Of a DNA stretch of 64,000 nucleotides, positions 26,915-36,298 are shown piece after piece. The DNA lies in contig CAYFSS010000007.1 of the NCBI GenBank assembly GCA_964345975.1, forward strand, positions 21,551-85,550. The letters are read 5' to 3'. Position numbers and translations under genes: made by a program. Origin of the DNA: CAYFSS01 sp964345975 (GTDB lineage: Bacteria > Bacillota > Clostridia > Saccharofermentanales > Fastidiosipilaceae). Position 1 is the stretch's first letter. Each line of letters starts with the position of its first letter. The notes beneath the pieces are model-generated. The model searched no databases. It was given only the letters and a program-made list of their open reading frames with translations, and was not told the origin of the DNA.

Positions 26915-29900
26915 GCCTGAAAATCAAGGACGAAGCGGAAGGTGAAGGATTCATCATCGAAGCGATCAGGCTTGTGGAGAACCGGACCACAGCTGTTCGA
27001 ACCGATACCTGCCTGCTTATAGTCAAGGCACAAGATGACCTCATCAGCCATATCCAATTGATAAGCATGGGTATGGTTTGTCAGATCTTCTTGCGTATAG
27101 CGTGAAGCATTGGCGGAGAAGCTCTCCTCTTCACCTTCAGCAGCCCAAACGCAGATCGATGGGCCAACCTCAGGGACACTTAAGCGCAGGGCTTGAACGC
27201 CATAGCGACTACCGTGTTCTTGCGGTTTCAGGTAATTGACATACATATCCGTCCGGACCGATTGTTCGAACGTTCCCTTGATCGTTGCCTGACGCTTATC
27301 GACATAGCTCTCGTACGGACCATAGCCGTGATACTTGAATTCATCGAACTCTTTCGGGACGAAGAGACGAAGTCCGAAGCGCGGTAGCCAAGGCAAGGCA
27401 TCGGAAATGCGCATGAAGTCTAAGGCACCGCCGTCCTTCTTTTCTTCAGCTTGACGCTTGAGCCACGGGAGATCCGTGAAGCGCTCGGCATCGATTTGGC
27501 AGAAGACGCGTCCGTCATGCTCGACCAACCAAGCGACATCAAAGGTTAAGATCGGGGCTTGAGAAGGCGCAGCCAAGCGGACATGAGCTTTGATATTAAC
27601 GCCCTGATCGACGCTCTCGGTTTCAACAGAATGCACTCGTGTCTGGGCAACGTCCATGCCAAGTTGTTCCCATTGCTGACGGATGCGGCGGTCGTTATCG
27701 GTCGGGGCACGCCAAACATTGTATTCCATCGGTTTGTTCAACATCGTAGTCTGGTCATAGACCATCGATGCAAAAGCACCGTCACGCTTCGAGAAGATGT
27801 AGCGGAAGTTTTCACCATCGATCAAAATGCGATCGCCAAGGTCTTCCCATACGAGGGGGAGCGCCTGAACCGCAAGGTCCTCTTCCTCTACCGTTTCCTT
27901 AGCCTCAACGTCGGAGAAGAAAGTTTCAAGGAAGTCTGTGGTAACGACTTCGGCAAGGACGAACTGATCGTGCCCAAGGAGGTCACTCTTCGCAAAGAAG
28001 AAATCTTCTTCCAAACGGTGATAGCTCACAACGAGATCTACCTGACCTGTGAAATCAATCTCCGGCCAATCCGGTAGATCGATAGAGACTTCTTGCCACG
28101 GTTCAACGCTCGGGCAAGCAAACGTCGCGCCTGCAACCGTTTCGCCGTTGACATTAAGGCTGTACTGAAGCTCGATGTATTCAGCGAGATCCGTAAAATC
28201 AAGGTGGTTCTTGATGGTGATCTTACCCTGCTTGGCATCTTCCAACGATCCGGTGAGACGAGCAGGACGAATCACGTTCGCGAATTCAAGGAGGCTGAGG
28301 CTTGGTTCACGGTCCGGAGTTACGAGACCGTCCATACAGAAGTTTCCATCGTGGAGATGTTCACCCCAGTCACCGCCATAGAAATACTTGCGACGACCAT
28401 CAGGCGTCTGCCCCATGTCGATGGCATGATCGCACCATTCCCAAACAAAAGCCCCACAGAAATTGTCGTACTTATAGATGAGCTCTTGATAGTACTCCGC
28501 ATCTCCGGGACCATTGCCCATCGCATGGATGTATTCGCAGAGGACAAAGGGACGCCCATCGAGAACCCCGGAGGTCAGGAGGTTTTCGCATTCCGGGAAT
28601 GGTGTATACATCCGACTATAGACATCGATGTTGGAAAGATCATTCTTGTGCCCGGGGGACTGGTAGCAGGAGCCTTCGTAATGAACCAAGCGTGAAGGAT
28701 CGAATTCCTTGAGCCATTTGGCTGAAGCTTCAAAGTTCACGCCGTAGCCTGACTCGTTACCCATGGACCACATGATGACTGAGGGACGATTGACGTCGCG
28801 CTTGGCACAGCGTTCAATGCGATCCTGGATGGCAGGTCCCCACATCGGATCATTGGCCATATAACCGTAGTCATCGACCTCCACAGAGAGCCCATCATAG
28901 CCACCTGATCTGCGTCCTGCTCCCCAAAGATCGAGCACCCCATGAGTCTCAATATCGGCTTCATCGATGACATAAAGACCCACCCGATCATAGAAATGAT
29001 AGGCCCATGGTGCGTTGGGATAGTGTGACGTACGAAGCGCGTTGACGTTGTGCTGTTTCATGAGCATCAGATCCGTCAAGAGCTGCTCGCGATCGATGGT
29101 GTAGCCGGTCTTAGGATCCGAGTCGTGGCGATTCACACCCTTGAATTTGACCTTCTGACCGTTGATGAGGACGACGCCGTCATCGACAACTTCTATGCGG
29201 CGGAAACCGATAACTTCAGGGATGCACTCACGCTCGTAGACGATCCGAAGACTGTAGAGATACGGGACCTCAGCGTTCCAGCCAATGACATCCGTAAGGG
29301 TGGCAGAGAACTCAGCTCCGTCTTCTATTTCAAAGCGCTCAACGGTCTCCTCATCCGCCGTGACAATATGGAGTTCATACGGGAGGGCATCGGCGTTCCA
29401 GAACGGCTTGAAGGTGAGTAGACCTTCGCCGGTAGCGGCATCGTAGTCGGTTAGTACATGGAAATCTCTGAGGTGCTTTGATGGGCGTTGAAGCAGGTAG
29501 ACATCGCGGAAGATCCCGCTCATGCGCAGTTTGTCTTGATCTTCGAGGTAGGTACCGTCGGACCATTTGAGGACGAGGACGGCAAGCTTGTTTTCCGCTT
29601 CGATAAGATCCGTGACATCAAACTCGGAGGTTGAGTGGGAAACCTGACTGTACCCGACATAGGTGCCGTTCAGCCAAACATAGAAGGATGAATCTACCCC
29701 TTCGAAGTTGAGGTAGTAGCGATCATCTTCGAGTTCGTCGACTTCAAAGAATTTCACGTAAGTTCCGGCAGGATTGTCCTCAGGTACATAGGGTGGATCA
29801 TAAGGAATCGGGAAACGAGTATTTAAATACTGATGGGGATCGTAACCAAGAATTTGCCAGCAAGAAGGCACTTCGATGATGTCCCAAGGTTCAAAGCTTG

Positions 29901-30153
29901 CATCGTCGGGCAAATAGAAGTTTTCCGGGACTTCGCCCAGACTCGGATAGAAATTGAAATACCAATCCGGACCGCTCAAGAGATGATAACGATCCGAGAC
30001 AGCTGCAGGATGAAGGAGGAGATCTGCCTCAAGCTGACCCTCTCCTTCTGCGGCAACGACTTCGCTCGAGTAAGGAACGAAGTAGGCGCGTGGCTTCTCA
30101 CAGCCATCGTGGAATACATCCAAATTCTCATGATAGCGATTCTTTAGAACCAT
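26911..30153 (-). CDS. lacZ: Beta-galactosidase, GH2 (LacZ type)
   Basis: Retaining beta-galactosidase of 1080 residues with the five-domain LacZ plan: sugar-binding domain (SCWQILGYDPHQYLNTRFP), immunoglobulin-like domain, TIM barrel, and C-terminal beta-sandwich (APTDNDRRIRQQWEQLGMD, FGLRLFVPKEF). The acid/base Glu lies in MWSMGNESGYG near residue 462 and the nucleophile in LCEYIHAMGNGPGD near 540, close to E461 and E537 of E. coli LacZ. No signal peptide, so lactose-type substrates must be imported. It lies 34 bases downstream of pepA and is coupled to the C26 hydrolase gene. Confidence 0.97.
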   Translation of the reverse strand: MVLKNRYHENLDVFHDGCEKPRAYFVPYSSEVVAAEGEGQLEADLLLHPAAVSDRYHLLSGPDWYFNFYPSLGEVPENFYLPDDASFEPWDIIEVPSCWQILGYDPHQYLNTRFPIPYDPPYVPEDNPAGTYVKFFEVDELEDDRYYLNFEGVDSSFYVWLNGTYVGYSQVSHSTSEFDVTDLIEAENKLAVLVLKWSDGTYLEDQDKLRMSGIFRDVYLLQRPSKHLRDFHVLTDYDAATGEGLLTFKPFWNADALPYELHIVTADEETVERFEIEDGAEFSATLTDVIGWNAEVPYLYSLRIVYERECIPEVIGFRRIEVVDDGVVLINGQKVKFKGVNRHDSDPKTGYTIDREQLLTDLMLMKQHNVNALRTSHYPNAPWAYHFYDRVGLYVIDEADIETHGVLDLWGAGRRSGGYDGLSVEVDDYGYMANDPMWGPAIQDRIERCAKRDVNRPSVIMWSMGNESGYGVNFEASAKWLKEFDPSRLVHYEGSCYQSPGHKNDLSNIDVYSRMYTPFPECENLLTSGVLDGRPFVLCEYIHAMGNGPGDAEYYQELIYKYDNFCGAFVWEWCDHAIDMGQTPDGRRKYFYGGDWGEHLHDGNFCMDGLVTPDREPSLSLLEFANVIRPARLTGSLEDAKQGKITIKNHLDFTDLAEYIELQYSLNVNGETVAGATFACPSVEPWQEVSIDLPDWPEIDFTGQVDLVVSYHRLEEDFFFAKSDLLGHDQFVLAEVVTTDFLETFFSDVEAKETVEEEDLAVQALPLVWEDLGDRILIDGENFRYIFSKRDGAFASMVYDQTTMLNKPMEYNVWRAPTDNDRRIRQQWEQLGMDVAQTRVHSVETESVDQGVNIKAHVRLAAPSQAPILTFDVAWLVEHDGRVFCQIDAERFTDLPWLKRQAEEKKDGGALDFMRISDALPWLPRFGLRLFVPKEFDEFKYHGYGPYESYVDKRQATIKGTFEQSVRTDMYVNYLKPQEHGSRYGVQALRLSVPEVGPSICVWAAEGEEESFSANASRYTQEDLTNHTHAYQLDMADEVILCLDYKQAGIGSNSCGPVLHKPDRFDDESFTFRFVLDFQA

Positions 30154-30187
30154 TTTGTACCTTCCTTGTCTATTTATGTCTTAGTTC

Positions 30188-31618
30188 CTAGAGTAGATCT
30201 AAGGCAATTTCTGCTAAGAGTTCAACCCCGACGCCACTTGCACCCCATGGATGCTCATTGTTCTCATCGGTGTGATAGGACGTCCCTGCAATGTCAAGAT
30301 GCATCCAAGGTGTCCCAAGGGCAAATTCACGGAGGAACATGCCGGCCGTGATGGTACCTGCACCACCACTTACACTGTTGATGACGTCAGCTCGTTTGCT
30401 TTTGATTTTCTCGCCGTAGTACTTGTTGACCGGGAGGCGCCAGACGCGATCTTCCGTCTTCGACGCGGCACGCTCCAGACTCTCCCAAAGAGTTTCATCG
30501 TCCGTCAAGACACCGGTGGTGTCCGAACCGAGAGCCATGACAACGGAGCCGGTGAGGGTTGCAATATCGATGATGTAATCGGCCTCTTCGGTTTGAGAAG
30601 CATAGGTGATGGCGTCTGCTAAAGTGATACGTCCTTCAGCATCCGTGTTGCCGACTTCGATGCTCTTGCCTGACAAAGAACCGACGATATCACCATTTTT
30701 ATACGCATGGCCTGAGATCATATTCTCTGCCGCTGCAATGACCATCGTGACATTGACAGGAGCTTTGGTTTCCGCCAGGAACTTCATCGTTCCCAAGACT
30801 GCACCGGCGCCTGCCATGTCGGCATGCATTGTTACCATACCCCCGGCATTCTTGATGGCATAACCGCCGGAGTCATAGCACAGGCCCTTGCCGACGAGCG
30901 CCAGACGCTTTCCGTCACCGCCACCGTTATGACGCAACACGATAAAACGCGGCGGATTGTCACTGCCTTTTGCCACAGAATAGAAAGCTTCCATACCCTT
31001 GGCTTGAATCTCCTCTTCGTTGAAGATCTCGCATTCAAGACCCACTTCTTCCGCCATCATTCTGGCTTCTTCAGCTAGGGTTTCGGGAGTGATGACGTTT
31101 GCCGGCTCATCGACAAGACGACGAGCGAATTTCAGAGCAGAGGACAATTTTGCTTGACGGTCGACCAGGTCTTCCATCTCCTTTGTATCTTGATCTGAGA
31201 CGACTAAAGTGAGTTCCAGAGCTTTTGCTTCGTCCGGTTTCTCTTTCAGCCGATCGATGGTGTAGTCCATGAGTTGAAGTTCACGTAAAACAATTGGCAG
31301 GTGATCTTTGGCTTCATCCGCCACAATCACCTGGAGCGCTTCACCTTCGCGCGATTTCACGGCCTGGCAGATCTGATATGCAAAGTTCTTGCTTCGAGCG
31401 GTTTCGCCGGCTTGAGCCGTGATGAGGGTCTTTAGCTCATCATCGACGATGAGTTTGTAGTTCTTCACTTCAATCTTCTCATCTTCGACGGGTTTGAGCG
31501 CTTTGGATATCGCGGCAGGTAACTCCGGCAGCTCATAATTCGTGGGATCTGCCGGGAGAAGCAACACGGTTGTTTCTGCTGTCGGGCGGTCTTCATGGAT
31601 CGTCAAGATCTTTGTCAT
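30188..31618 (-). CDS. pepA: Leucyl aminopeptidase, M17 family
   Basis: Cytosolic two-metal aminopeptidase releasing N-terminal residues from peptides. The catalytic half contains VGKGLCYDSGGYAIK (metal-ligand Lys and Asp), MHADMAGAGAVLGTM and the signature NTDAEGRITLADA; SKRADVINSVSGGAGTITAGMFL follows. The N-terminal domain (about 1-160) is the divergent macro-like part. 476 residues is typical. GGAGG precedes ATG 31618. It is the first gene of the pepA-lacZ-C26 set and divergent from the ExbD-like gene. Confidence 0.95.
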   Translation of the reverse strand: MTKILTIHEDRPTAETTVLLLPADPTNYELPELPAAISKALKPVEDEKIEVKNYKLIVDDELKTLITAQAGETARSKNFAYQICQAVKSREGEALQVIVADEAKDHLPIVLRELQLMDYTIDRLKEKPDEAKALELTLVVSDQDTKEMEDLVDRQAKLSSALKFARRLVDEPANVITPETLAEEARMMAEEVGLECEIFNEEEIQAKGMEAFYSVAKGSDNPPRFIVLRHNGGGDGKRLALVGKGLCYDSGGYAIKNAGGMVTMHADMAGAGAVLGTMKFLAETKAPVNVTMVIAAAENMISGHAYKNGDIVGSLSGKSIEVGNTDAEGRITLADAITYASQTEEADYIIDIATLTGSVVMALGSDTTGVLTDDETLWESLERAASKTEDRVWRLPVNKYYGEKIKSKRADVINSVSGGAGTITAGMFLREFALGTPWMHLDIAGTSYHTDENNEHPWGASGVGVELLAEIALDLL

Positions 31619-31680
31619 TTTCGTTCCTCCAATTAAATATAAACTCTAGGTAGTAGTCTATCCTAAGTTACGATTTAGCA

Positions 31681-31697
31681 CAGAGTTATATACTCTG
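31681..31697. promoter_or_regulatory. Palindrome CAGAGT-N5-ACTCTG between pepA and the ExbD-like gene
   Basis: Perfect 6-bp arms around TATAT in the 190-bp divergent intergenic region, about 63 bases upstream of pepA and 112 upstream of the plus-strand gene. Size and position fit an operator; no regulator is encoded nearby. Confidence 0.3.
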
Positions 31698-31808
31698 AAA
31701 CAAAAGTCCAAACTGAATGTAAACATCGAACTCACGAATTTGCAAAGTCAATGCCCAATCCACGCTCAATCATGCTAGAATAATAAATCGAATAGATTGG
31801 AGGTTACC

Positions 31809-32456
31809 GTGAAGAAAAACATTGTGCGAATCAAAGCACCCGCAGCACCTGTGTCCCCATCGAAATCTGCACCACAAGAAGCTTCTCAGGTATCTAAATC
31901 ATCTGCATCCCTATCCGAAGTATCCGAGATGAACCGGCTAAACCATACGTCAGATGAGTCAGAGGAATTCTTATCCAGACCTTGGGTCAATGTAAAACCC
32001 AGCTTTCCTTGGCGACCTGCCCTTGCAGTCTTAAGTGTCCTCGTTTTGGTTGTTGTTGTCGCCATTTTTGTCAAACCGGAAGTGGAAGCCCATACAGATC
32101 CGGAGGCCGACATCGCCCTTATGGCAGAAGCCATGCCAAAGATCGACCGCCATGGCGATGGCTACGAAGAAGACGTCATCGCTGACAGTGAATCTACCGA
32201 TGAATCTGTGGCTGAAGATGGCGAAGCAGTTCCTGAGACCGAACGCTTGAAGACCCTCATCGTTAAGGTCTCCGATCAAGAGATCCGCGCGAACGGCAAA
32301 CTGGTTAACCTCAACGACTTAGACGAGATCTGCAAAATGACTGAAGACAATGCCACGCTCAAGTTGATCAACCGTCGAGGGGACACGAAGCTCGTTGAAG
32401 CTGTTGCTAGAGTCCTTGAATCAAGCCAACTGCGTTACCATTACGTCAATAACTAA
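31809..32456 (+). CDS. Single-pass membrane protein with ExbD/TolR-like extracellular domain
   Basis: 215 residues from GTG 31809 (GGAGG 5 bases upstream). The first 60 residues are Ser/Ala/Pro-rich and cytoplasmic. One helix follows (PALAVLSVLVLVVVVAIFV), then an acidic linker. The final 65 residues (TLIVKVSDQEIRANGK..., DLDEICKMTEDNATLKL..., TKLVEAVARVLESSQLRYHYV) fit the beta-alpha-beta pattern of ExbD/TolR periplasmic domains. The long N-terminus and the lack of an ExbB partner set it apart. Function unknown; the ExbD resemblance is pattern-based inference. Confidence 0.6.
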   Translation: MKKNIVRIKAPAAPVSPSKSAPQEASQVSKSSASLSEVSEMNRLNHTSDESEEFLSRPWVNVKPSFPWRPALAVLSVLVLVVVVAIFVKPEVEAHTDPEADIALMAEAMPKIDRHGDGYEEDVIADSESTDESVAEDGEAVPETERLKTLIVKVSDQEIRANGKLVNLNDLDEICKMTEDNATLKLINRRGDTKLVEAVARVLESSQLRYHYVNN

Positions 32457-32480
32457 ACTTAGTTATCACTGTATAAATGA

Positions 32481-32525
32481 AGAGACGTCCTCGATCCGTG
32501 ATCGGGGACGTCTCTTATTGTTTTG
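32481..32525 (+). terminator. Terminator between the ExbD-like gene and the liv operon
   Basis: A 15-bp stem (32481-32495 with 32501-32515, one wobble) with a 5-base loop is followed by TATTGTTTTG. It lies 24 bases past the plus-strand stop and, read on the other strand, 50 bases past livF, so it may serve both. Confidence 0.85.
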
Positions 32526-32574
32526 TTTACCGTATTAGCGTACTACCGCTGGCTGTCGCTGAGCCATGCTTGGA

Positions 32575-33300
32575 TTAGCCACCTAGATATGCCGCACGAA
32601 TCCTCGGATCATGGACGAGTTCTGAGGAAGAACCCTGCATGACAATTTTCCCTGTCTCCAAAACATAAGCTCTTTGGGAAACGCGTAATGCCATCCGTGC
32701 ATTTTGCTCTACCAAGAGGACTGTCGTGCCAAGATCTGCCAGCTCTTTGATGATCTCAAAGATTTCATAGGTCAGTACCGGCGATAGACCCATGGAAGGC
32801 TCGTCCAAGAGAAGTAACTTAGGACCACTCATCAGGGCCCTCGCCATGGCAAGCATTTGCTGCTCACCGCCGGACAATGTCGCGGCTCGCTGTTCCCTTC
32901 GCTCAAGGAGCCTCGGGAACCGGTCGAAAGCATCCTGTCTTCTAGCCCGCATAACCTTCGAGTCGGAGACGGTGAAAGCACCCATCTCAAGATTATCTTC
33001 TACACTAAGATCACCAAAAATCCTACGGCCTTCAGGCACCTGAGCTATCCCTTTGATCAAGATATTGTGGGGTGCCATTTTTCTGAGGTCTTGGCCTTCA
33101 TAGGAGATCGCTCCGCTACGGGGTGTCAGTAAGCCGCTGATGGTTTTCAGGATCGTTGTCTTGCCGGCACCGTTGGCACCGATCAAGCACACGACTTCAC
33201 CTTGTCTTACCTCGAAGTCTATCCCCTTCAGGGCATGGATCGCACCGTAGTATACATGGAGATTTTCTACATTGAGGAGCACGTCATTCGTTGCATTCAT
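32575..33300 (-). CDS. livF: Branched-chain amino-acid ABC transporter, ATPase LivF
   Basis: One of two cytoplasmic ATPases of the Liv importer. Walker A GANGAGKTT, LivF-type QVPEGRRIFGDLSVEDNL, signature LSGGEQQMLAMARAL, Walker B LLLLDEPSMGL and switch LVEQNAR are all present. ATG 33300 is chosen because AAGGAAG lies 11 bases upstream and the LivF family starts here. Upstream in-frame ATGs would run back into livG. The start is 28 bases past the livG stop. 241 residues is typical. Confidence 0.94.
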   Translation of the reverse strand: MNATNDVLLNVENLHVYYGAIHALKGIDFEVRQGEVVCLIGANGAGKTTILKTISGLLTPRSGAISYEGQDLRKMAPHNILIKGIAQVPEGRRIFGDLSVEDNLEMGAFTVSDSKVMRARRQDAFDRFPRLLERREQRAATLSGGEQQMLAMARALMSGPKLLLLDEPSMGLSPVLTYEIFEIIKELADLGTTVLLVEQNARMALRVSQRAYVLETGKIVMQGSSSELVHDPRIRAAYLGG

Positions 33301-33328
33301 CCTTGCTCTTCCTTCCGGTGTGCATAAA

Positions 33329-34102
33329 TCATTCATCTCCATAATCCGGTCCCAAGTAAGCCTCGATAACTCCGGGGTCATTGCGTACGTCATCCGGGTT
33401 ACCGGTCTTGATAATGCGACCATAATCGAGCACGATCACACGTTCACAAATCTGCATGACGAGGTTCATATCATGCTCAATCAACACGATAGCCACGGCA
33501 AATTTATCGCGGATGTGATGAATGAGATCCATCAATTCTTGAGTCTCGGTCGGGTTCATTCCGGCAGCCGGTTCATCAAGCAAGAGAATTCTTGGGCTGG
33601 CTGCCAGGGCACGACAAATCTCGAGACGGCGTTGAACACCATAGGGTAAGCCTGAGGCCTGATGCGTCGCTATTTCTTGCATCCCAAAGATCCTTAGGAG
33701 TTCCCAAGCGCGTTCGGTATAGCGATGTTCTTCGTCCCAGTAACTTTTAGAACGCGTGAACGTAGAGAGAAATCCATATTTCCCTTGGTTGTGGAAACCT
33801 AGGCGGACATTATCCAAGACACTCAAACTTCGAAACAAGCGAATATTCTGGAACGTTCGTACCATACCCAAGTTGGCGGTCTGCCATGTCTTGTTGCCAA
33901 TGATGCTCTTACCGTGGAGGATAACTTCCCCTCGCGTTGGCTGATAGACCGAGGTCAAGAGGTTGAAGACCGTCGACTTTCCCGCTCCGTTAGGACCGAT
34001 AAGGCCTAAGATCTCATGTTCATAGAGTTCAAAACTAACGTCTTCAACAGCTTTCAAACCACCGAAACTGATGCTCAAATTTTCTACTTCAAGAAGAGCC
34101 AT
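33329..34102 (-). CDS. livG: Branched-chain amino-acid ABC transporter, ATPase LivG
   Basis: Second ATPase of the importer. Walker A GPNGAGKST, VRTFQNIRLFRSLSVLDNV, the LivG-type signature LPYGVQRRLEICRAL, Walker B LLLDEPAAGMN and switch His in VLIEHDM are seen. 257 residues is the usual length. The gene starts 14 bases after the livM stop and forms part of the livJHMGF operon. Confidence 0.95.
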   Translation of the reverse strand: MALLEVENLSISFGGLKAVEDVSFELYEHEILGLIGPNGAGKSTVFNLLTSVYQPTRGEVILHGKSIIGNKTWQTANLGMVRTFQNIRLFRSLSVLDNVRLGFHNQGKYGFLSTFTRSKSYWDEEHRYTERAWELLRIFGMQEIATHQASGLPYGVQRRLEICRALAASPRILLLDEPAAGMNPTETQELMDLIHHIRDKFAVAIVLIEHDMNLVMQICERVIVLDYGRIIKTGNPDDVRNDPGVIEAYLGPDYGDE

Positions 34103-34116
34103 AACGACCTCACATC

Positions 34117-35376
34117 CTAGCGTCTACCACGGCGGGCTTGTTGGGCGGTCTCTTCTTCGACATCGTCGAGCGGTAGATCTGAGCTACCGGCTTTAGAGAA
34201 GGGCGTTCCGGGGATTGGCACATTCTCCGAATCCTCACGACTGACACCACCAACCCCTAAGTCACCTCTTCCCTGTTCCGTGAGATAACCCTGGAAAGCG
34301 GGGCTTTCGACCAATTCTTGGATATCGGTGGCAGAGGTGCTTGAGCTGCCATTAGCAGGGATGTCTTGGTAGGCTTTGCCACGAAAACGTCGTCCGAGGT
34401 TGCCGAAGAACCGTTGACTGATTTCCTTTTGCCCCAAGAGTCCCGAGGGTTTAAAGATCATGAGCAGGATAAGGAGGATTGCATAGATCAACATACGATA
34501 CTCGCTAAACCCTCTAAGCAGCTCAGGCAAGATGGTTAATAAGATCGCTGCAAGGACAGAGCCCGTGATGGAACCCATACCACCGAAAACCACCATGACC
34601 ATGAAATCGATACTGTAGTTATAGTCAAACTGCTGAGGACTGATAACCCCTTGGTGATGAGCGAAGAGACCCCCGGCAAGACCTGTGAGCGCCGCACTCG
34701 TGACAAAGGCAATGAGCTTATAGCGCGTGATGTTGACGCCACTAGCCTCCGCCGCAATGTCATCTTCACGAATGGCTAAGATCGCTCGTCCGTGACGTGA
34801 GCGGATGAGGGCATAGACGATATAGATGGTGAACACCAGGAGCCAAAAAGCCCAGCTGAAACTGGCGGTAAGGGATATCCCGTTTAGGCCCGTGGCTCCC
34901 CCTGTGAAGCGGAAACTTCGCAGCAAGACTTTGATGATCTCGCCGAACGCCAAGGTGATGATGGCAAGGTAATCTCCACGAAGTCGAAGCGCAGGCATCC
35001 CGACCAGTAAGCCGGCGACCCCTGCGAAAACTCCAGCAAAGAATAGGCCGAGGATAAGGCTAAGGCCGGTGCCGAAAGAACTGTTTAGATCGATGATGGC
35101 AGCAGTATAAGCACCGATAGCCATGAAACCGGCATGGCCCAGTGCCAGTTCTCCTAAGAGACCTGTCGCCAAGTTCAAGGAGACCGTAACCGAGGCGTTG
35201 ATGCAGATCAAGATCAAGAGATCCTGATAGTAGCGATTGATGACCCCTGCCTCCAGTAAAATACGGAAGATGCTATAAAAAACAATGGCCAATCCCAGGT
35301 TGATGAGGTAGGAACGTAGTTTTCGAGCCGAGATTCCGGTATTGAGGATGGCCCCTTCTTTCATGAATTGATCCAT
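34117..35376 (-). CDS. livM: Branched-chain amino-acid ABC transporter, permease LivM
   Basis: Membrane permease with about ten helices. Family motifs include NLATGLLGELALGHAGFMAIGAY, RLRGDYLAIITLAFGEI, GATGLNGI and GGMGSITGSVLAA. The C-terminus carries a hydrophilic tail of about 80 residues after the last helix (IFKPSGLLG), rich in Ser, Gly and acidic residues, which is longer than in ordinary LivM. The start is one base after the livH stop; in-frame ATG 35364 is an alternative. Confidence 0.94.
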   Translation of the reverse strand: MDQFMKEGAILNTGISARKLRSYLINLGLAIVFYSIFRILLEAGVINRYYQDLLILICINASVTVSLNLATGLLGELALGHAGFMAIGAYTAAIIDLNSSFGTGLSLILGLFFAGVFAGVAGLLVGMPALRLRGDYLAIITLAFGEIIKVLLRSFRFTGGATGLNGISLTASFSWAFWLLVFTIYIVYALIRSRHGRAILAIREDDIAAEASGVNITRYKLIAFVTSAALTGLAGGLFAHHQGVISPQQFDYNYSIDFMVMVVFGGMGSITGSVLAAILLTILPELLRGFSEYRMLIYAILLILLMIFKPSGLLGQKEISQRFFGNLGRRFRGKAYQDIPANGSSSTSATDIQELVESPAFQGYLTEQGRGDLGVGGVSREDSENVPIPGTPFSKAGSSDLPLDDVEEETAQQARRGRR

Positions 35377-35377
35377 A

Positions 35378-36268
35378 TCAAAGCTTCACTTTCCGGGCGC
35401 GACCCAAGAGGCCGACAGGTTTGAATAAAAGGACCAAAATCAAGACGACAAAGACTGCTCCATCCGCTAACTGCGCAAAGGCTGAGGGAATATAGGCCTT
35501 CGTCAGAGCTTCGATGAGTCCCAAAAGAAAGCCCCCAAGCATGGCACCCGGAATGATCCCTATGCCACCTAAAACGGCTGCAATAAAAGCCTTGATTCCG
35601 GGCATTGCACCAAGGTACGGGTCAACTTGAGGATAAGACGCAACGAAAAGGAACGCAGCAATTGCAGCTAGCGCCGATCCGATCGCAAAGGTCACCGAGA
35701 TGATTTTGTCGACGTCTATCCCCATCAGCTGAGCAGCTTCCATATCTTCGGACACCGCTCGCATGGCCTTGCCAACCTTGGATCTGCCAATAAATAACTG
35801 GAGAATGATCATGAGACCAATGGCGGAAATTACTGTAATGAGCGCCATCAAGGAAATGCTGTTCCCCCCCAGATTCAGTCGGGGTAACGCTGAGCCAACA
35901 TCCGGGAAACGCCGAGGTGTCGAGCTGAAGATCAGCATCATTGCATTTTGAAGAAGGAGGCTCACACCGATCGCGGTGATCAAGGCGGACAATCTCGATG
36001 CATTCCTCAGAGGTTTATAGGCCAAGCGTTCGATGACCACCCCTAGGATAGCTGCCAATACCATGGCGAAAGGCAAGGCTACCCAAAGAGGTAGCCTAAG
36101 TTGAACCATAGCTATGAGAAGGAAATACGAGCTCACCATCATCAAATCACCATGCGCAAAATTGATGAGTTTGACGATCCCGTACACCATGGTATAACCA
36201 AGAGCGATCAAGGCGTAGATCGCTCCGATTTGTAACCCGTTGATAAACTGAATAACAAAATACACGTA
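35378..36268 (-). CDS. livH: Branched-chain amino-acid ABC transporter, permease LivH
   Basis: Permease with about eight helices. GYTMVYGIVKLINFAHGDLMM is interrupted only by family-typical changes, and AIGVSLLLQN, AVSEDMEAAQLMGI and AAVLGGIGIIPGAMLGGFLLG are conserved. GTG 36268 is preferred because AGGAGGGG lies just upstream; an in-frame GTG at 36289 would put that site inside the gene. It follows livJ by 30 bases. Confidence 0.93.
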   Translation of the reverse strand, partial: YVYFVIQFINGLQIGAIYALIALGYTMVYGIVKLINFAHGDLMMVSSYFLLIAMVQLRLPLWVALPFAMVLAAILGVVIERLAYKPLRNASRLSALITAIGVSLLLQNAMMLIFSSTPRRFPDVGSALPRLNLGGNSISLMALITVISAIGLMIILQLFIGRSKVGKAMRAVSEDMEAAQLMGIDVDKIISVTFAIGSALAAIAAFLFVASYPQVDPYLGAMPGIKAFIAAVLGGIGIIPGAMLGGFLLGLIEALTKAYIPSAFAQLADGAVFVVLILVLLFKPVGLLGRARKVKL

Positions 36269-36298
36269 TGCCCCTCCTAAGGGCACCAAGCCGGGAGC

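Noticed and set aside
27559..28695. Long plus-strand ORFs (172 and 200 codons) antisense to lacZ
   Set aside because: They are frame shadows of a clearly coding beta-galactosidase and resemble no family.
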